A stretch of 61,175 nt of DNA, from contig NZ_KK073875.1 of NCBI RefSeq assembly GCF_000585395.1, forward strand, positions 6,014,063 through 6,075,237, written 5' to 3'. The translations under genes were made by a program, and so were the position numbers. The stretch comes from Saccharibacillus sacchari DSM 19268. Its GTDB lineage: Bacteria; Bacillota; Bacilli; Paenibacillales; Paenibacillaceae. Under the pieces are notes generated by a model. It did no database searches, was not told the DNA's origin, and saw only the letters and a list, made by a program, of their open reading frames with translations. This document shows, piece after piece, positions 42,951 through 51,708 of the stretch (position 1 is its first letter; the number at the start of each line of letters is the position of its first letter).

Positions 42951-42983
42951 AACCCAACTCTCTATGAGGAGAGCTGGGTTTCT
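42951..42983 (+). terminator. terminator inside the IS right end
   Basis: AACCCAACTCTC pairs with GAGAGCTGGGTT (one mismatch), followed by TCTCG. It probably ends the transposase transcript. Confidence 0.6.
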
Positions 42984-42993
42984 CGACATTCTG
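42976..42993 (+). repeat. IS right inverted repeat
   Basis: Reverse complement CAGAATGTCGAGAAACCC. The outermost CTG touches the right copy of the duplicated hairpin. Confidence 0.8.
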
Positions 42994-43018
42994 AGGCTCC
43001 GATGCCGGAGCCTTTTTC
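42994..43018 (+). terminator. right copy of the duplicated sigH terminator
   Basis: Same hairpin as 41406-41425, followed by TTTTTC on the plus strand only. It can stop rightward transcripts leaving the IS. Leftward sigH transcripts find no U-run here and should continue through the IS. Confidence 0.8.
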
Positions 43019-43074
43019 GCCCCGTTTCGAAGGCGTTTTCTCTGTATATGTAACTCGGCGCGCGGACGACCGTT

Positions 43075-43722
43075 TCAAACCTGGTCCCGGACTTCCAAAT
43101 AACGTTCCAACTTGCGTTTAACCCTCTGAAGGGCGTTATCGATCGACTTGACATGCCTGCGCAGATCAACGGCAATCTCCTGATAGGATCGCCCGTCCAA
43201 ATACAACATCAACACCTGACGTTCCAACTCGCTTAAAATTTCCGACATTTTGTCTTCCAGTCCGCTAAACTCTTCCCGGTTGATAATCAACTCTTCCGGG
43301 TCCGATGCCTGCGATACGCAGATGACATCGAGCAGCGTGCGATCCGAATCCTCTTCGTAAATCGGCTTGTCCAACGAGACGTACGAATTCAGCGGAATAT
43401 GCTTCTGCCGAGTCGCGGTCTTGATCGCCGTAATAATCTGACGGGTAATGCACAGCTCGGCAAAAGCTTTGAACGACGCCAACTTATCGCCCCTGAAGTC
43501 GCGGATCGCCTTATACAGTCCGATCATGCCTTCCTGGATGATATCTTCGCGATCCGCGCCGATCAAGAAATACGACCGCGCCTTCGCCCGGACGAAATTC
43601 CGATACTTGTGGATCAGATATTCCAGCGCTTCGCTGTCGCCCACGCGAACCGCTTCCACAAGTTCTTCGTCGCTCTGGAAATCGTAAGGTGAAACGATGA
43701 CGTCTTTGAGATCTACACTCAC
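43075..43722 (-). CDS. sigH: RNA polymerase sigma-H factor
   Basis: 215 residues from GTG. Region 2 carries ADREDIIQEGMIGLYKAIRDF and FKAFAELCITRQIITAIKTA; region 4 carries LSELERQVLMLYLDGRSYQE and RHVKSIDNALQRVKRKLERY. In Bacillus SigH directs transition-state, competence and early sporulation genes. GTG is chosen because GGAGG is 8-9 nt upstream; a TTG two codons earlier is too close to the site. Expected position between rae1 and rpmG, but now with an IS downstream. Confidence 0.95.
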   Translation of the reverse strand: MSVDLKDVIVSPYDFQSDEELVEAVRVGDSEALEYLIHKYRNFVRAKARSYFLIGADREDIIQEGMIGLYKAIRDFRGDKLASFKAFAELCITRQIITAIKTATRQKHIPLNSYVSLDKPIYEEDSDRTLLDVICVSQASDPEELIINREEFSGLEDKMSEILSELERQVLMLYLDGRSYQEIAVDLRRHVKSIDNALQRVKRKLERYLEVRDQV

Positions 43723-43777
43723 CAGCAATCCCTCCGGCCGCGGCGCAAGTTTCGAGCCTGTTGTAAAAGTTAGCCCC

Positions 43778-43807
43778 AGTATATATTATGTCACCTAACA
43801 CCGTCAA
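43778..43807 (-). promoter_or_regulatory. promoter of sigH
   Basis: Minus strand: TTGACG, 18-bp spacer, TATACT, in the 217-bp space between rae1 and sigH. It shows that sigH has its own sigma-A-type promoter. Confidence 0.7.
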
Positions 43808-43939
43808 CCGCATAACGCCCAAAAGAGGGTCATAGTGCCGAATAATTCCTTTTTGTACACCGACTTGTAAAAAAACGCTTACTTTTGCGGCATGTCGGCA
43901 CATTGACCGCGCCGGGACGCGGCCGGCGCATGCACCGAT

Positions 43940-44461
43940 TCATTGCCGCCGCCAGCGTTCGAATAACCGAAGCTGCTCGGGCGTCAGCTTGCCGTCAATG
44001 GTGTTTCGGCTGCCCCGCTGCGCCTGTTCGGCAATTCTTTTTCCGATTTCGCGCTCACTTTGTTCCACTTCCGTCAACAGCTCAAGCGCAGGCATTCGCA
44101 GCGCGCCCTGCGCAAAAGCCACGCTTTGCTCCACAAAATCGCTTGTTGCCACGTATACGCTGCGCCGTTTGCCTTTGAGCTGCGCGGCAAAACGCTCGAC
44201 CGCTTCGTCCGCCGTCTCTTTTTCCTTCGTAAAGTAGACTTCGACCTTGCCCTGCTCGAACGATTTGCCTTTGCCCGGAATCCGGTAAGCATCGAACACT
44301 GCAATGACCCGACGTCCCGTGAAAGCTTGATAGTCCGCAAGGCGCTCGAGTAATCGGTCGCGTGCCTGATTCATATCGATTTGCGACAGCGAAGCCAGTT
44401 CAGGCCACGCTCCGATCATGTTGTAGCCGTCCACCAGAAGCACATCCCGCAAATCGGCCAT
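43940..44461 (-). CDS. rae1: Rae1-type ribosome-associated endoribonuclease (YacP, NYN domain)
   Basis: 173 residues. PIN-like NYN fold: LLVDGYNMIGAWPEL (first Asp), VIAVFDAYRI, ADEAVERFA and the ATSDFVEQ Asp. The Bacillus subtilis orthologue cleaves mRNA in the ribosomal A site. Ten bp after rlmB. Confidence 0.92.
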   Translation of the reverse strand: MADLRDVLLVDGYNMIGAWPELASLSQIDMNQARDRLLERLADYQAFTGRRVIAVFDAYRIPGKGKSFEQGKVEVYFTKEKETADEAVERFAAQLKGKRRSVYVATSDFVEQSVAFAQGALRMPALELLTEVEQSEREIGKRIAEQAQRGSRNTIDGKLTPEQLRLFERWRRQ

Positions 44462-44471
44462 AAGCGAATCT

Positions 44472-45218
44472 CTACTTTCTGCCGCTGCGCTGGCGCAGCA
44501 CTTCGTACATGACCACGCCTGCGGCCACGGAAGCGTTAAGCGAGTTGATCCGTCCCTGCATCGGCAGCTTGATCAGCACGTCGCATTTTTCGCGGACAAG
44601 CCGTCCCATGCCTTCGCCTTCGTTGCCGATGACAAGCGCGAGCGGTCCTTTGAACACATCCGTATCGTAAATCTCGCCTTCGGCCCGCACGTCCGTACCC
44701 GCGATCCATACGCCCGCTTCTTTGAGTTTTTCCATCGTTTGCGCCAGATTGGTCACACGCGCAACCGGAACATACTCCGCCGCGCCTGCGCTCGTTTTCG
44801 ATACGGTCGCGTTCACCTGAGCCGAACGGCGCTTCGGAATAATGACGCCGTGCACGCCCGTGCAGTCGGCCGTGCGCAGAATCGAACCCAGGTTATGCGG
44901 ATCTTCGATCTCGTCCAAAATGATCAAGAACGGATCTTCGTCCTTTGCCGCCGCGGCGGCAAGCAGGTCTTCGACTTCCGCATATACGTAAGGAGCCGCT
45001 TGCGCGACTACGCCCTGATGCTGAATCCCCGGCACGAGCGTGTCCAGCTTGCGCTTGTCCGCGGTCTGTACCACGACGCCCCGGTTTTTCGCTTCGGTCA
45101 GGATCGGCTGCATCTGCTTTTGCTGCGCGCCCTCCGCGATCCAAATTTTATTGATGCTGCGTCCGGCTCTAAGCGCCTCGGCGACCGAGTGCTTGCCGGC
45201 AATCAATTCTTCTTCCAT
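44472..45218 (-). CDS. rlmB: 23S rRNA (guanosine-2'-O-)-methyltransferase RlmB
   Basis: 248 residues. SpoU/TrmH family: N-terminal substrate-binding domain (about 1-75), then the knotted SPOUT domain with LDEIEDPHNLGSILRTADC (motif 1), LALVIGNEGEGMGRLV (motif 2) and IPMxGxxxSLN-type KLPMQGRINSLNASVAAG (motif 3). Target would be Gm2251 (E. coli numbering). 60 bp after mrnC. Confidence 0.93.
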   Translation of the reverse strand: MEEELIAGKHSVAEALRAGRSINKIWIAEGAQQKQMQPILTEAKNRGVVVQTADKRKLDTLVPGIQHQGVVAQAAPYVYAEVEDLLAAAAAKDEDPFLIILDEIEDPHNLGSILRTADCTGVHGVIIPKRRSAQVNATVSKTSAGAAEYVPVARVTNLAQTMEKLKEAGVWIAGTDVRAEGEIYDTDVFKGPLALVIGNEGEGMGRLVREKCDVLIKLPMQGRINSLNASVAAGVVMYEVLRQRSGRK

Positions 45219-45278
45219 GCTATTCGTTCCCTTCTTCGGACGATGCGGATGTTAATCATCGCCATTCGAATTTATCGT

Positions 45279-45806
45279 TTATTCCTGATCCGATTCTTGC
45301 GGCGCATCAGGCTCAAGTCCTCTGCGAATCAACTCTTCCAGACGTCCGACCCGGCCGCTGTAGTACAAATAACCGGCCAAGCACTCCAGCCCCGTTGCAT
45401 GCCGGTATTCGAGCACGTCGGCATTTTTGGGCACGGAACCGGACTTGGCATTGCGGCCTCGGCGAACCATGTCCGCTTCCTCTTCCGTCAGCAAAGACTC
45501 GATACGGAAAAGCATGCGGGCCTGCGCGCCTGCCGATACGAATTTCGTCGCTTCGCGATGCAAATGATGGGGTCTCAAGTTACTGTGTCCGATCAGATAC
45601 TGGCGAATCGCCACCTCGAATACAGCGTCACCGATATAGGCAAGGACGAGCGGCGGCAGCAAACCCGGCGGCTTGGACGGCGGATAGTCGAAAAGAAGCC
45701 CGTTTGGCAAAACGGCTTTCACCGCGTATTCTGCTTCCTCAGCTATCTGAGATTCTTCGTTGACAGCGTCTGTTCCCGTCCCTTTTTCATTCTCGTGTTC
45801 GGTCAT
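45279..45806 (-). CDS. mrnC: Mini-ribonuclease III
   Basis: 175 residues. RNase III catalytic domain without a dsRNA-binding domain; in Bacillus it matures the ends of 23S rRNA. LAYIGDAVFEVAIRQYLIG carries the catalytic acidic residues; RRGRNAKSGSVPKNADVLEY and YRHATGLECLAGYLYYSG follow. About 35 extra acidic residues at the N-terminus compared with the 143-residue Bacillus protein; the start has GGAG 8 nt upstream and lies one base after the cysS stop. Confidence 0.92.
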   Translation of the reverse strand: MTEHENEKGTGTDAVNEESQIAEEAEYAVKAVLPNGLLFDYPPSKPPGLLPPLVLAYIGDAVFEVAIRQYLIGHSNLRPHHLHREATKFVSAGAQARMLFRIESLLTEEEADMVRRGRNAKSGSVPKNADVLEYRHATGLECLAGYLYYSGRVGRLEELIRRGLEPDAPQESDQE

Positions 45807-45807
45807 G

Positions 45808-47211
45808 TTATTTTCTCCGCCATCTCATGCCCTGCGGCGTATCTTCGAGGAGGATTCCCTGTTCAGCCAGCAGATCGCGGATTTCGTCGGAGCGGGTCCA
45901 ATTTTTCGTTTTGCGGGCTTCGACGCGTTCGGCAATCAGTGCTTCAACTTCCTCGTCGAGCAGTTCCGAACCCGGCTCGGACGCAATACGAAGTACCGCA
46001 TTCATTTTGCGGAAAGCGTCGAGCAAGGCTTCAAGATCCGCTTTGATTACCACCTCTTCGCGCAGCACGCGGTTCGTTTCGTTTACCCACTCGAAGATGG
46101 CCGTCACGGCATCCGGCGTATTGAAGTCGTCATCCATTTTTGCATAAAAATCGTTCAGTACCGCTTCCAGCTTGCCGCGCAGTTCTTCGCTGACGGCATT
46201 CGCCCCTTGAGTTGCCGCTCCGAGACGGTGGTGAACCGCACCTACGGCATTCTCGATCCTTTCCACGCTGTTCAGCGCCTGCTGCATGTTGTCTGCGCTG
46301 AAGTTGAGCGGGTTACGGTAATGCGTCGAGAGAACGAAATAACGCAAAGCTTCTTTTTTATAACGTCCGCGCAGATCCTGCACCGTAATCCCGTTGCCGA
46401 GCGACTTGGACATTTTCTCGTTATCGATATTGACGTAGCCGTTATGCATCCAATAGTTGGACAACGCATGGCCGGTCACGCATTCGGATTGGGCAATCTC
46501 GCACTCATGGTGAGGGAACTGCAAATCCTGCCCGCCTCCGTGAATATCGAGCGTATCACCCAGGTAACGTCTTGCCATCGCCGAGCACTCGATATGCCAG
46601 CCCGGACGTCCCGCTCCCCAAGGGCTGTCCCAAGAAATCTCGCCCGGCTTCGCGCCTTTCCAAAGCACGAAATCTTCCTGGTTTTCTTTGCGCGCGTCGA
46701 CTTCGATCCGGATGCCGAACTGAAGCTGCTCCAGGTTTTGACGCGACAGTTTGCCGTATTGTTCAAAGCTCGATGTGCGGAAATACACGTCGCCGCCGCT
46801 CGGGTAAGCATGGCCGGTGTCCACCAATTCGCCGATAAAGGCAATAATGTCGTCCATATTCTCGGTTACGCGCGGATTCAACGTGGCCTTGGCCACGCCC
46901 AATCCTTCCAAGTCCTCGTAGTACGCCGCAATAAACTTCTCCGCCACTTCAGGCACGGTCGTGTTCATCGCTTCCGCTTTGCGGATCAGTTTGTCGTCGA
47001 CATCCGTGAAATTCACGACATAATTCACTTCGTACTTCCGGTCTTCCAGATAAGCTCTGACTACGTCGAAAAAGATAACCGGACGCGCGTTTCCGATATG
47101 GATGTAGTCGTATACGGTCGGGCCGCACACGTACATATTCACCTTACCCGGATTCACCGGCACGAACTTTTCTTTTTCCCTTGTCATTGTATTGTAAATT
47201 TGCAGCGTCAT
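45808..47211 (-). CDS. cysS: cysteinyl-tRNA synthetase
   Basis: 467 residues. Class I enzyme: zinc ligand Cys in YVCGPTVYDYIHIGNARPV with the HIGN signature (about 28-39), GWHIECSAM (zinc ligand Cys), HHECE, and KMSKSLGN (about 267-274). 36 bp after cysE, under the same T-box control. Confidence 0.98.
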   Translation of the reverse strand: MTLQIYNTMTREKEKFVPVNPGKVNMYVCGPTVYDYIHIGNARPVIFFDVVRAYLEDRKYEVNYVVNFTDVDDKLIRKAEAMNTTVPEVAEKFIAAYYEDLEGLGVAKATLNPRVTENMDDIIAFIGELVDTGHAYPSGGDVYFRTSSFEQYGKLSRQNLEQLQFGIRIEVDARKENQEDFVLWKGAKPGEISWDSPWGAGRPGWHIECSAMARRYLGDTLDIHGGGQDLQFPHHECEIAQSECVTGHALSNYWMHNGYVNIDNEKMSKSLGNGITVQDLRGRYKKEALRYFVLSTHYRNPLNFSADNMQQALNSVERIENAVGAVHHRLGAATQGANAVSEELRGKLEAVLNDFYAKMDDDFNTPDAVTAIFEWVNETNRVLREEVVIKADLEALLDAFRKMNAVLRIASEPGSELLDEEVEALIAERVEARKTKNWTRSDEIRDLLAEQGILLEDTPQGMRWRRK

Positions 47212-47247
47212 TTTTCCACGTTCCTCTCATCGTCAAACGTTCTACTT

Positions 47248-47925
47248 TTACTGGGTATCTCCGTTGCCGGCGGCGCGCTTCGGCTCTCCGTACGCGTCCC
47301 GGCGCACCGTCTCCAACTCGCGTTGAAGCTCGCCGATCTGGCGTCTAAGTTCGCAAATCGCATCGTGCGAAGGATCAGGCATCTGATGGCTGAGCCGATC
47401 GACTTTGCGTCCATGCTGCCTGACGATCTGTCCCGGAATGCCGACCACCGTGCTGTTGGGCGGCACTTCCTTGAGCACGACGGAGTTCGAACCGATGTTG
47501 CTCTGATCCCCTATCGTAATAGAGCCGAGCACTTTCGCTCCCGAACCGATGACCACGTTGTTGCCGATCGTCGGGTGCCTCTTTCCTTTTTCTTTACCCG
47601 TGCCGCCGAGCGTGACGCCTTGATAGACGACGACATCGTCGCCGATCTCGCACGTCTCGCCGATCACGACGCCCATTCCGTGGTCGATGAACAGTCGATT
47701 GCCGATCGTCGCGCCCGGATGGATTTCAATCCCGGTGAAAAAGCGGCCTACCTGCGACACGAACCGAGCCAACGTGAAACGCCGCCACTTGTACAGCTTA
47801 TGCGCCACCCGGTGAGCCCAAATCGCATGCAAACCCGAATAGGTGAATATGACTTCAAACATGCTTCTTGCCGCCGGATCGTTGTCGAATACCGCACGGA
47901 TATCGGACTTCATCGATTTGAACAT
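47248..47925 (-). CDS. cysE: serine O-acetyltransferase
   Basis: 225 residues. Makes O-acetylserine, the acceptor for sulfide in cysteine synthesis, and so links with the cysH-sat pair elsewhere in the window. Left-handed beta-helix hexapeptides: [20 protein letters not shown], then [11 protein letters not shown] and [16 protein letters not shown]-terminal tail is long and charged. Start at MFKSMKSD with AGGA 6 nt upstream (a GTG one codon earlier is possible). Confidence 0.96.
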   Translation of the reverse strand: MFKSMKSDIRAVFDNDPAARSMFEVIFTYSGLHAIWAHRVAHKLYKWRRFTLARFVSQVGRFFTGIEIHPGATIGNRLFIDHGMGVVIGETCEIGDDVVVYQGVTLGGTGKEKGKRHPTIGNNVVIGSGAKVLGSITIGDQSNIGSNSVVLKEVPPNSTVVGIPGQIVRQHGRKVDRLSHQMPDPSHDAICELRRQIGELQRELETVRRDAYGEPKRAAGNGDTQ

Positions 47926-47949
47926 CACGCTTCCTCGCTTCCATTGCCC

Positions 47950-48287
47950 AAAAATAAAAACGCCTCTGTAGCATCGTTATGCTACAGAGGCGTTCGACCG
48001 CGGTTCCACTCTGCTTGAACGTCCCGTTGCGGGAAATCCATCTTCTTCAAGTCCGTAACGGGGACGAATCGGCGGACTCTAGCCCACGGCCGAAAAACCA
48101 TGGGTTCGAATTCGCAGCTCCCAGGCGCATTTCCGTCTGCCTCTCCGGACGACTTCCAGCTCCGCGCCCCGGCCCGATTGGGCTGTTGGCGTTCGGCCGT
48201 CCTCTCTGGGGATGCGGCGTACGACGTACTTCTCCTGTTCTTCGCTATAGAAATATTCGATTAATGACGGTATGGGATAGATCTTGT
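47950..48287 (-). promoter_or_regulatory. cysteine T-box leader of cysE-cysS
   Basis: The T-box sequence AGAGTGGAACCGCGG is at 47998-48012. The terminator is a 16-bp stem AACGCCTCTGTAGCAT/ATGCTACAGAGGCGTT (47959-47994) followed on the minus strand by TTTTTATTTTTG. Stem I is upstream with an AGAGAGG-type motif near 48205. A TGC triplet at 48114-48116 within GAGCTGCGAATTCGAAC is the likely specifier, i.e. Cys. Uncharged tRNA-Cys would favour antitermination. Many GC-rich stems fill the 290 nt upstream of the T-box. Confidence 0.92.
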
Positions 48288-48293
48288 TTAGCC

Positions 48294-48322
48294 ATTATAA
48301 ACGAATCGGTGCGGTCTGACAA
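48294..48322 (-). promoter_or_regulatory. promoter of the cysE T-box operon
   Basis: Minus strand: TTGTCA, 17-bp spacer, perfect TATAAT, overlapping the space just after the gltX stop codon. Confidence 0.88.
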
Positions 48323-48337
48323 TCATTTGCGGTCGCG

Positions 48338-49795
48338 TTACGCCGTTTGAGCTTTGAGCCGCTCGATCACGGTCTCTTTTCCGAGCAGGTAGATCGTCTG
48401 GTTCAGGTCGCGCCCGTGCATCTGTCCCGTCAACGCGACGCGAATCGGCATAAACAGCTGCTTGCCTTTGATGCCGTTCTCCTTCTGGACTTCTTTGATC
48501 AGCGCGGCCATGCGTTCCGGCGTGAACTCGTCGGAAGCTTCAATCTTCGACAGGAACGCACTAAGCGCTACCGGCGCTTTTTCATCCGCGAGCACTTCGC
48601 GTTCTTCGTCGCCGAATTCGATGTCTGTACGGAAGAATACCTCGGACAGGTTCACGATATCCGAAGCGGCATTCATCTGCTCCTGGTAAAGCGCCACAAG
48701 GCGTTGCGCCCAGTCCTGCTGCGCCGCATCCAGCGTCGCCGGCAGAAGACCCGCTTTTTGCAGATGAGGAATAGCCAAATCGGCGATCCGCTGCGAATCC
48801 GCGTTTTTGATGTAATGGTTGTCGATATGCGCCAATTTGTTCGGATCGAACACGGCCGGGCTTTTCGACAGACGATTCGCATTGAAGATCGAGATCAGCT
48901 CTTCGCGACTGAAGATTTCTTCCTCGCCTTCCGGCGACCAGCCGAGCAGCGCGATAAAGTTGAACATGGCTTCCGGCAAGTAACCGAGTTCTTCGTATTG
49001 CGCGATAAACTGAATAATCGACTCGTTGCGTTTGCTGAGCTTTTTGTGATCGTCGCCCACGATCAGCGTCATATGACCGAAGCGCGGCGGCTCGAAGCCC
49101 AGTGCTTCATAGATCATCAGCTGACGCGGCGTGTTGGAGATATGGTCTTCCCCGCGCAGCACGTGGCTGATTTTCATCAGGTGATCGTCGAGCACGACCG
49201 CGAAGTTGTACGTCGGAATCCCGTCGCGCTTCACGATGACGAAATCGCCCGTGTCTTCCGTCGTAAACGAAATTTCGCCTTTGACCATATCGTCGAAAGT
49301 ATACGTTTTGTTCTCCGGCACGCGGAAACGCACGCTCGGTACGCGACCTTCGGCAGCAAACGCTTCGCGCTGCTCTTGGGTCAGGTTACGGTGCTTACCG
49401 GAGTAGCGCGGCGTTTGGCCTGCGGCCATCTGCTCTTCGCGCTCTTTTTCCAATTCGTCTTCCGTGCAGTAGCACAGGTACGCCAACCCTTTGTCGAGCA
49501 GCTCCTGCCAATATTTTTTATAAATGTCCAGACGCTCGGTTTGACGGTAAGGTCCATATTCTCCGCCGACGTCGATGCTTTCGTCCCATTCGATGCCCAG
49601 CCATTTCATGTATTTCAACTGGCTTTCTTCCCCGCCGGCCACGTTGCGTTTCACGTCGGTGTCTTCGATGCGGACGATGAATTTACCGCCTTGGTTGCGT
49701 GCGAATAAATAGTTGAACAGAGCCGTTCTGGCATTGCCGATATGCAAATGCCCGGTCGGGCTCGGTGCATAACGTACGCGTACTTCCTGTGTCAT
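48338..49795 (-). CDS. gltX: glutamyl-tRNA synthetase
   Basis: 485 residues. Class [21 protein letters not shown] (HIGH-type site, about 9-28) and KLSKRNE (KMSKS-type, about 250). In Bacillota this enzyme usually also charges tRNA-Gln with Glu. CYCTEDE carries zinc-like cysteines only in part. 36 bp after ispF. Confidence 0.98.
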   Translation of the reverse strand: MTQEVRVRYAPSPTGHLHIGNARTALFNYLFARNQGGKFIVRIEDTDVKRNVAGGEESQLKYMKWLGIEWDESIDVGGEYGPYRQTERLDIYKKYWQELLDKGLAYLCYCTEDELEKEREEQMAAGQTPRYSGKHRNLTQEQREAFAAEGRVPSVRFRVPENKTYTFDDMVKGEISFTTEDTGDFVIVKRDGIPTYNFAVVLDDHLMKISHVLRGEDHISNTPRQLMIYEALGFEPPRFGHMTLIVGDDHKKLSKRNESIIQFIAQYEELGYLPEAMFNFIALLGWSPEGEEEIFSREELISIFNANRLSKSPAVFDPNKLAHIDNHYIKNADSQRIADLAIPHLQKAGLLPATLDAAQQDWAQRLVALYQEQMNAASDIVNLSEVFFRTDIEFGDEEREVLADEKAPVALSAFLSKIEASDEFTPERMAALIKEVQKENGIKGKQLFMPIRVALTGQMHGRDLNQTIYLLGKETVIERLKAQTA

Positions 49796-49831
49796 GATTG
49801 TGTTCCTCCCGTATCGTTTCTGAAAACTCTT

Positions 49832-50320
49832 TTACAAAGATAGCATACCCTTCGTCAGGCAGACAACGGCTTGCGCCGCGATTCCTTCGCCGCGTCCGGT
49901 AAAACCGAGCCATTCGGTCGTTGTCGCCTTTACGTTGATCCGGGATTCCTCAGCGCCCAAAGCGCCCGCGATCACAGTGACCATTTGCGGGATATACGGC
50001 GCCATTTTCGGCTTCTGCGCAATGATCGTCGCATCCAGATTGCCCAATGCATACCCGCGTTCTTGAGCCATTTTCCACACGTCTTCCAGCAGTTTCAGGC
50101 TGTCGGCGTCTTTGAAAGCCGCATCGGTATCCGGAAAATGACGGCCGATATCGCCCAGCGCCAATGCACCGAGAATGGCGTCGCTGATCGTATGCAGCAG
50201 CACGTCGGCGTCCGAGTGTCCCAGCAGTCCTTTTTCATGGGGAATGGTTACGCCGCCGATGATGCAAGGCCTGCCCTCCACCAGTTGGTGCACGTCGAAG
50301 CCTTGTCCGATTCTAATCAT
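49832..50320 (-). CDS. ispF: 2-C-methyl-D-erythritol 2,4-cyclodiphosphate synthase
   Basis: 162 residues. Fifth step of the MEP isoprenoid pathway. Metal ligands: GFDVHQL (Asp8, His10) and [16 protein letters not shown] (His). [11 protein letters not shown] follows. Its ATG overlaps the ispD stop (ATGA). Longer in-frame starts lie inside ispD and are rejected. Confidence 0.97.
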   Translation of the reverse strand: MIRIGQGFDVHQLVEGRPCIIGGVTIPHEKGLLGHSDADVLLHTISDAILGALALGDIGRHFPDTDAAFKDADSLKLLEDVWKMAQERGYALGNLDATIIAQKPKMAPYIPQMVTVIAGALGAEESRINVKATTTEWLGFTGRGEGIAAQAVVCLTKGMLSL

Positions 50321-51015
50321 GCTTCTTTCTCCTTTCGAACGGCCCGAAGCAAAAATTCCGCATAGTCCAAATCTTCGGGTGTCGTGATTTTGATATTGGT
50401 ATAGTCGCCTTGAGCCACGCTCACCGGGATGCCGATCCGCTCCGCCAGCATGGAGTCGTCGGTACCGAGAAAACCTTCGGACACCGCTTCTTCGTGCGCG
50501 CGCAGCAGCTCTTCCGTCCGGAACCCCTGAGGGGTCTGAATCGCCCACAGCGCGCTGCGGTCCGGCGTATCGACGATTGTGGTATCGTTAACGATCTTAA
50601 TTGTATCTTTAACCGGAACCGCAAGCACTGCCGCGCCGCTGCGCTGCATTTCTTCGTAGCAGGCGCCGATATCTTCTTCCCTGATAAAAGGACGCACGCC
50701 GTCATGCACCATGACCCACGGCGAAGAAGCTTGCTTCAAGCCTTCATACACGGAATGTTGACGCTCGGATCCGCCCGCAACGACTGTTTTGACGAGCGGA
50801 CAATCCGCTTCCCGAATGTATCGCTCGCAGCGCTCGACATCCGCGGCTCCGGTGACGACGATGATCTCCGCAGTCGCGCCGAATCGCCCGAACGTCTCGA
50901 TTGCCCGCAGGAATAACGGTCGTCCGTCCAGTTCGAGAAACTGTTTGCTTTCTTTCGTCCCCATGCGCGAACCTCGCCCGGCCGCGACCACGATGACGCT
51001 CAAATTCCGTTCCAT
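50317..51015 (-). CDS. ispD: 2-C-methyl-D-erythritol 4-phosphate cytidylyltransferase
   Basis: 232 residues. Third MEP-pathway step, CTP + MEP to [25 protein letters not shown] (CTP site) and [22 protein letters not shown]. Start at [13 protein letters not shown] with GGCGGGG about 9 nt upstream. Four-base overlap with ispF. Confidence 0.96.
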   Translation of the reverse strand: MERNLSVIVVAAGRGSRMGTKESKQFLELDGRPLFLRAIETFGRFGATAEIIVVTGAADVERCERYIREADCPLVKTVVAGGSERQHSVYEGLKQASSPWVMVHDGVRPFIREEDIGACYEEMQRSGAAVLAVPVKDTIKIVNDTTIVDTPDRSALWAIQTPQGFRTEELLRAHEEAVSEGFLGTDDSMLAERIGIPVSVAQGDYTNIKITTPEDLDYAEFLLRAVRKEKEA

Positions 51016-51064
51016 GACTTTCAGCCCCGCCTTTATGTCCGTTTCGCTGTTTTCGCGTCCCCTT

Positions 51065-51093
51065 ATTATACTACAAGACGCCGAAGTCGTCTT
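51065..51093 (-). promoter_or_regulatory. candidate promoter of ispD-ispF-gltX
   Basis: Minus strand: perfect TATAAT with a weak AAGACG at 17 bp. An AAGACG/CGTCTT inverted repeat overlaps the region. Confidence 0.4.
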
Positions 51094-51152
51094 CAAAGTC
51101 CTGTGCGATAGCTAAGCCTGGCGGCTTCGGGGGAATTCGTTTCGGTCGCGTG

Positions 51153-51205
51153 TTGAAATTGGGAAAGTTCGATTGAGTTTTAATAAGGTTTTTTCCCAAT
51201 TTCAA
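51153..51205. repeat. 14-bp perfect inverted repeat
   Basis: TTGAAATTGGGAAA (51153-51166) and its exact complement TTTCCCAATTTCAA (51192-51205), 25-bp spacer. Confidence 0.85.
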
Positions 51206-51360
51206 AGGCGAACACTAAGCATATGCTTCCGAAGTGACTTTCTCCGAAAGTCTTCACCTACACTGAATTCTCCCTGCGCCTGGCGCTTTGCTAAGGCAAG
51301 GGTTTTGGAGACACTTTTGGAGTCTTCGCAAACGGGGTGGCTTTTTATTAGAAAAAAGAA

Positions 51361-51390
51361 GAAACGGAGGCTTCGGTTCCGTTTCGCTTT
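51361..51390. terminator. bidirectional hairpin terminator in spacer
   Basis: GAAACGGA/TCCGTTTC stem (51361-51368, 51378-51385). T-run on the plus strand is GCTTTTTGG; on the minus strand it is TTCTTTTTTC. Confidence 0.6.
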
Positions 51391-51439
51391 TTGGGGATCA
51401 AGTAATTGAGGCTCCCCCTTAACACCGCCCTGCCCCAAA

Positions 51440-51472
51440 CAAACCAAAAGCTCCTCGCGGAACGCGGGAGCT
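51440..51472 (-). terminator. probable terminator of radA-disA
   Basis: AGCTCC/GGAGCT outer stem with inner GCG/CGC pairs (51449-51472), followed on the minus strand by TTTTGGTTTGTTT. Confidence 0.75.
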
Positions 51473-51581
51473 TCATTGATCGATCCAAAACGACGGAACG
51501 CGAACCGACAAGTTCGCGCTTCGCTTTTTTAAAACCTAAAAATAATAAATCGAATCGTGTCCCACCAAACCTACCAGCGGA

Positions 51582-51680
51582 GTGAACTCGTTTTGAGCGA
51601 CTTTTGGCTTTGATTTCCTTCCCCGAATCTTCTCCCCCGAACCCGGAAATCAAAACAAGCGAAGCGAAAAACGAGTTCAC
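51582..51680. repeat. 99-bp imperfect inverted repeat
   Basis: Outer arms GTGAACTCGTTTT (51582-51594) and AAAACGAGTTCAC (51668-51680); inner arms TTTGATTTCC (51609-51618) and GGAAATCAAA (51645-51654). It could fold as a long hairpin just after the disA stop. It resembles a small palindromic intergenic repeat; no coding content. Confidence 0.75.
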
Positions 51681-51708
51681 GCAGCGCCCAGGTACGGCAA
51701 ACGGACAG

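Larger units (their letters stand above)
41426..42993 (+). mobile_element. IS1182-family insertion sequence, 1568 bp
   Basis: Bounded by inverted repeats CAGGCTGTCGAGAAACTC (left) and CAGAATGTCGAGAAACCC (right, inverted), matching at 14 of 18 positions. It is flanked by a 20-bp direct repeat that is a complete terminator hairpin (41406-41425 and 42994-43013). It contains a promoter, two transposase frames separated by a -1 shift, and terminator-like hairpins at both ends. The transposase belongs to the IS1182 (DDE, DUF772 plus DDE_Tnp_1_6 type) group. The element lies between sigH and rpmG, which are adjacent in Bacillus subtilis. Confidence 0.93.
51094..51708. other. repeat-dense non-coding spacer between disA and ispD
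   Basis: 615 bp with no recognisable gene. Bacillus subtilis has yacL (PIN/TRAM protein) at this point. It contains several inverted repeats (listed separately), a 12-bp palindrome AAGCATATGCTT near 51217, GACTTTC/GAAAGTC near 51236, and CGCGAAC/GTTCGCG at 51499-51518 with a following T-run on the plus strand. Open frames in it are low-complexity and unlike any family I know. Confidence 0.7.

Noticed and set aside
43840..43940. Terminator after rae1
   Set aside because: A CCGCG/CGCGG pairing is present, but no U-run directly follows it, and the later T-run has no adjacent stem; termination cannot be supported.
51348..51680. 110-codon minus-strand frame in the disA-ispD spacer
   Set aside because: It runs through inverted repeats and terminator hairpins, is low in complexity, lacks a convincing start site and resembles no family. 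Overlapping frames (51202-51447 minus, 51173-51409 plus) fail the same way.
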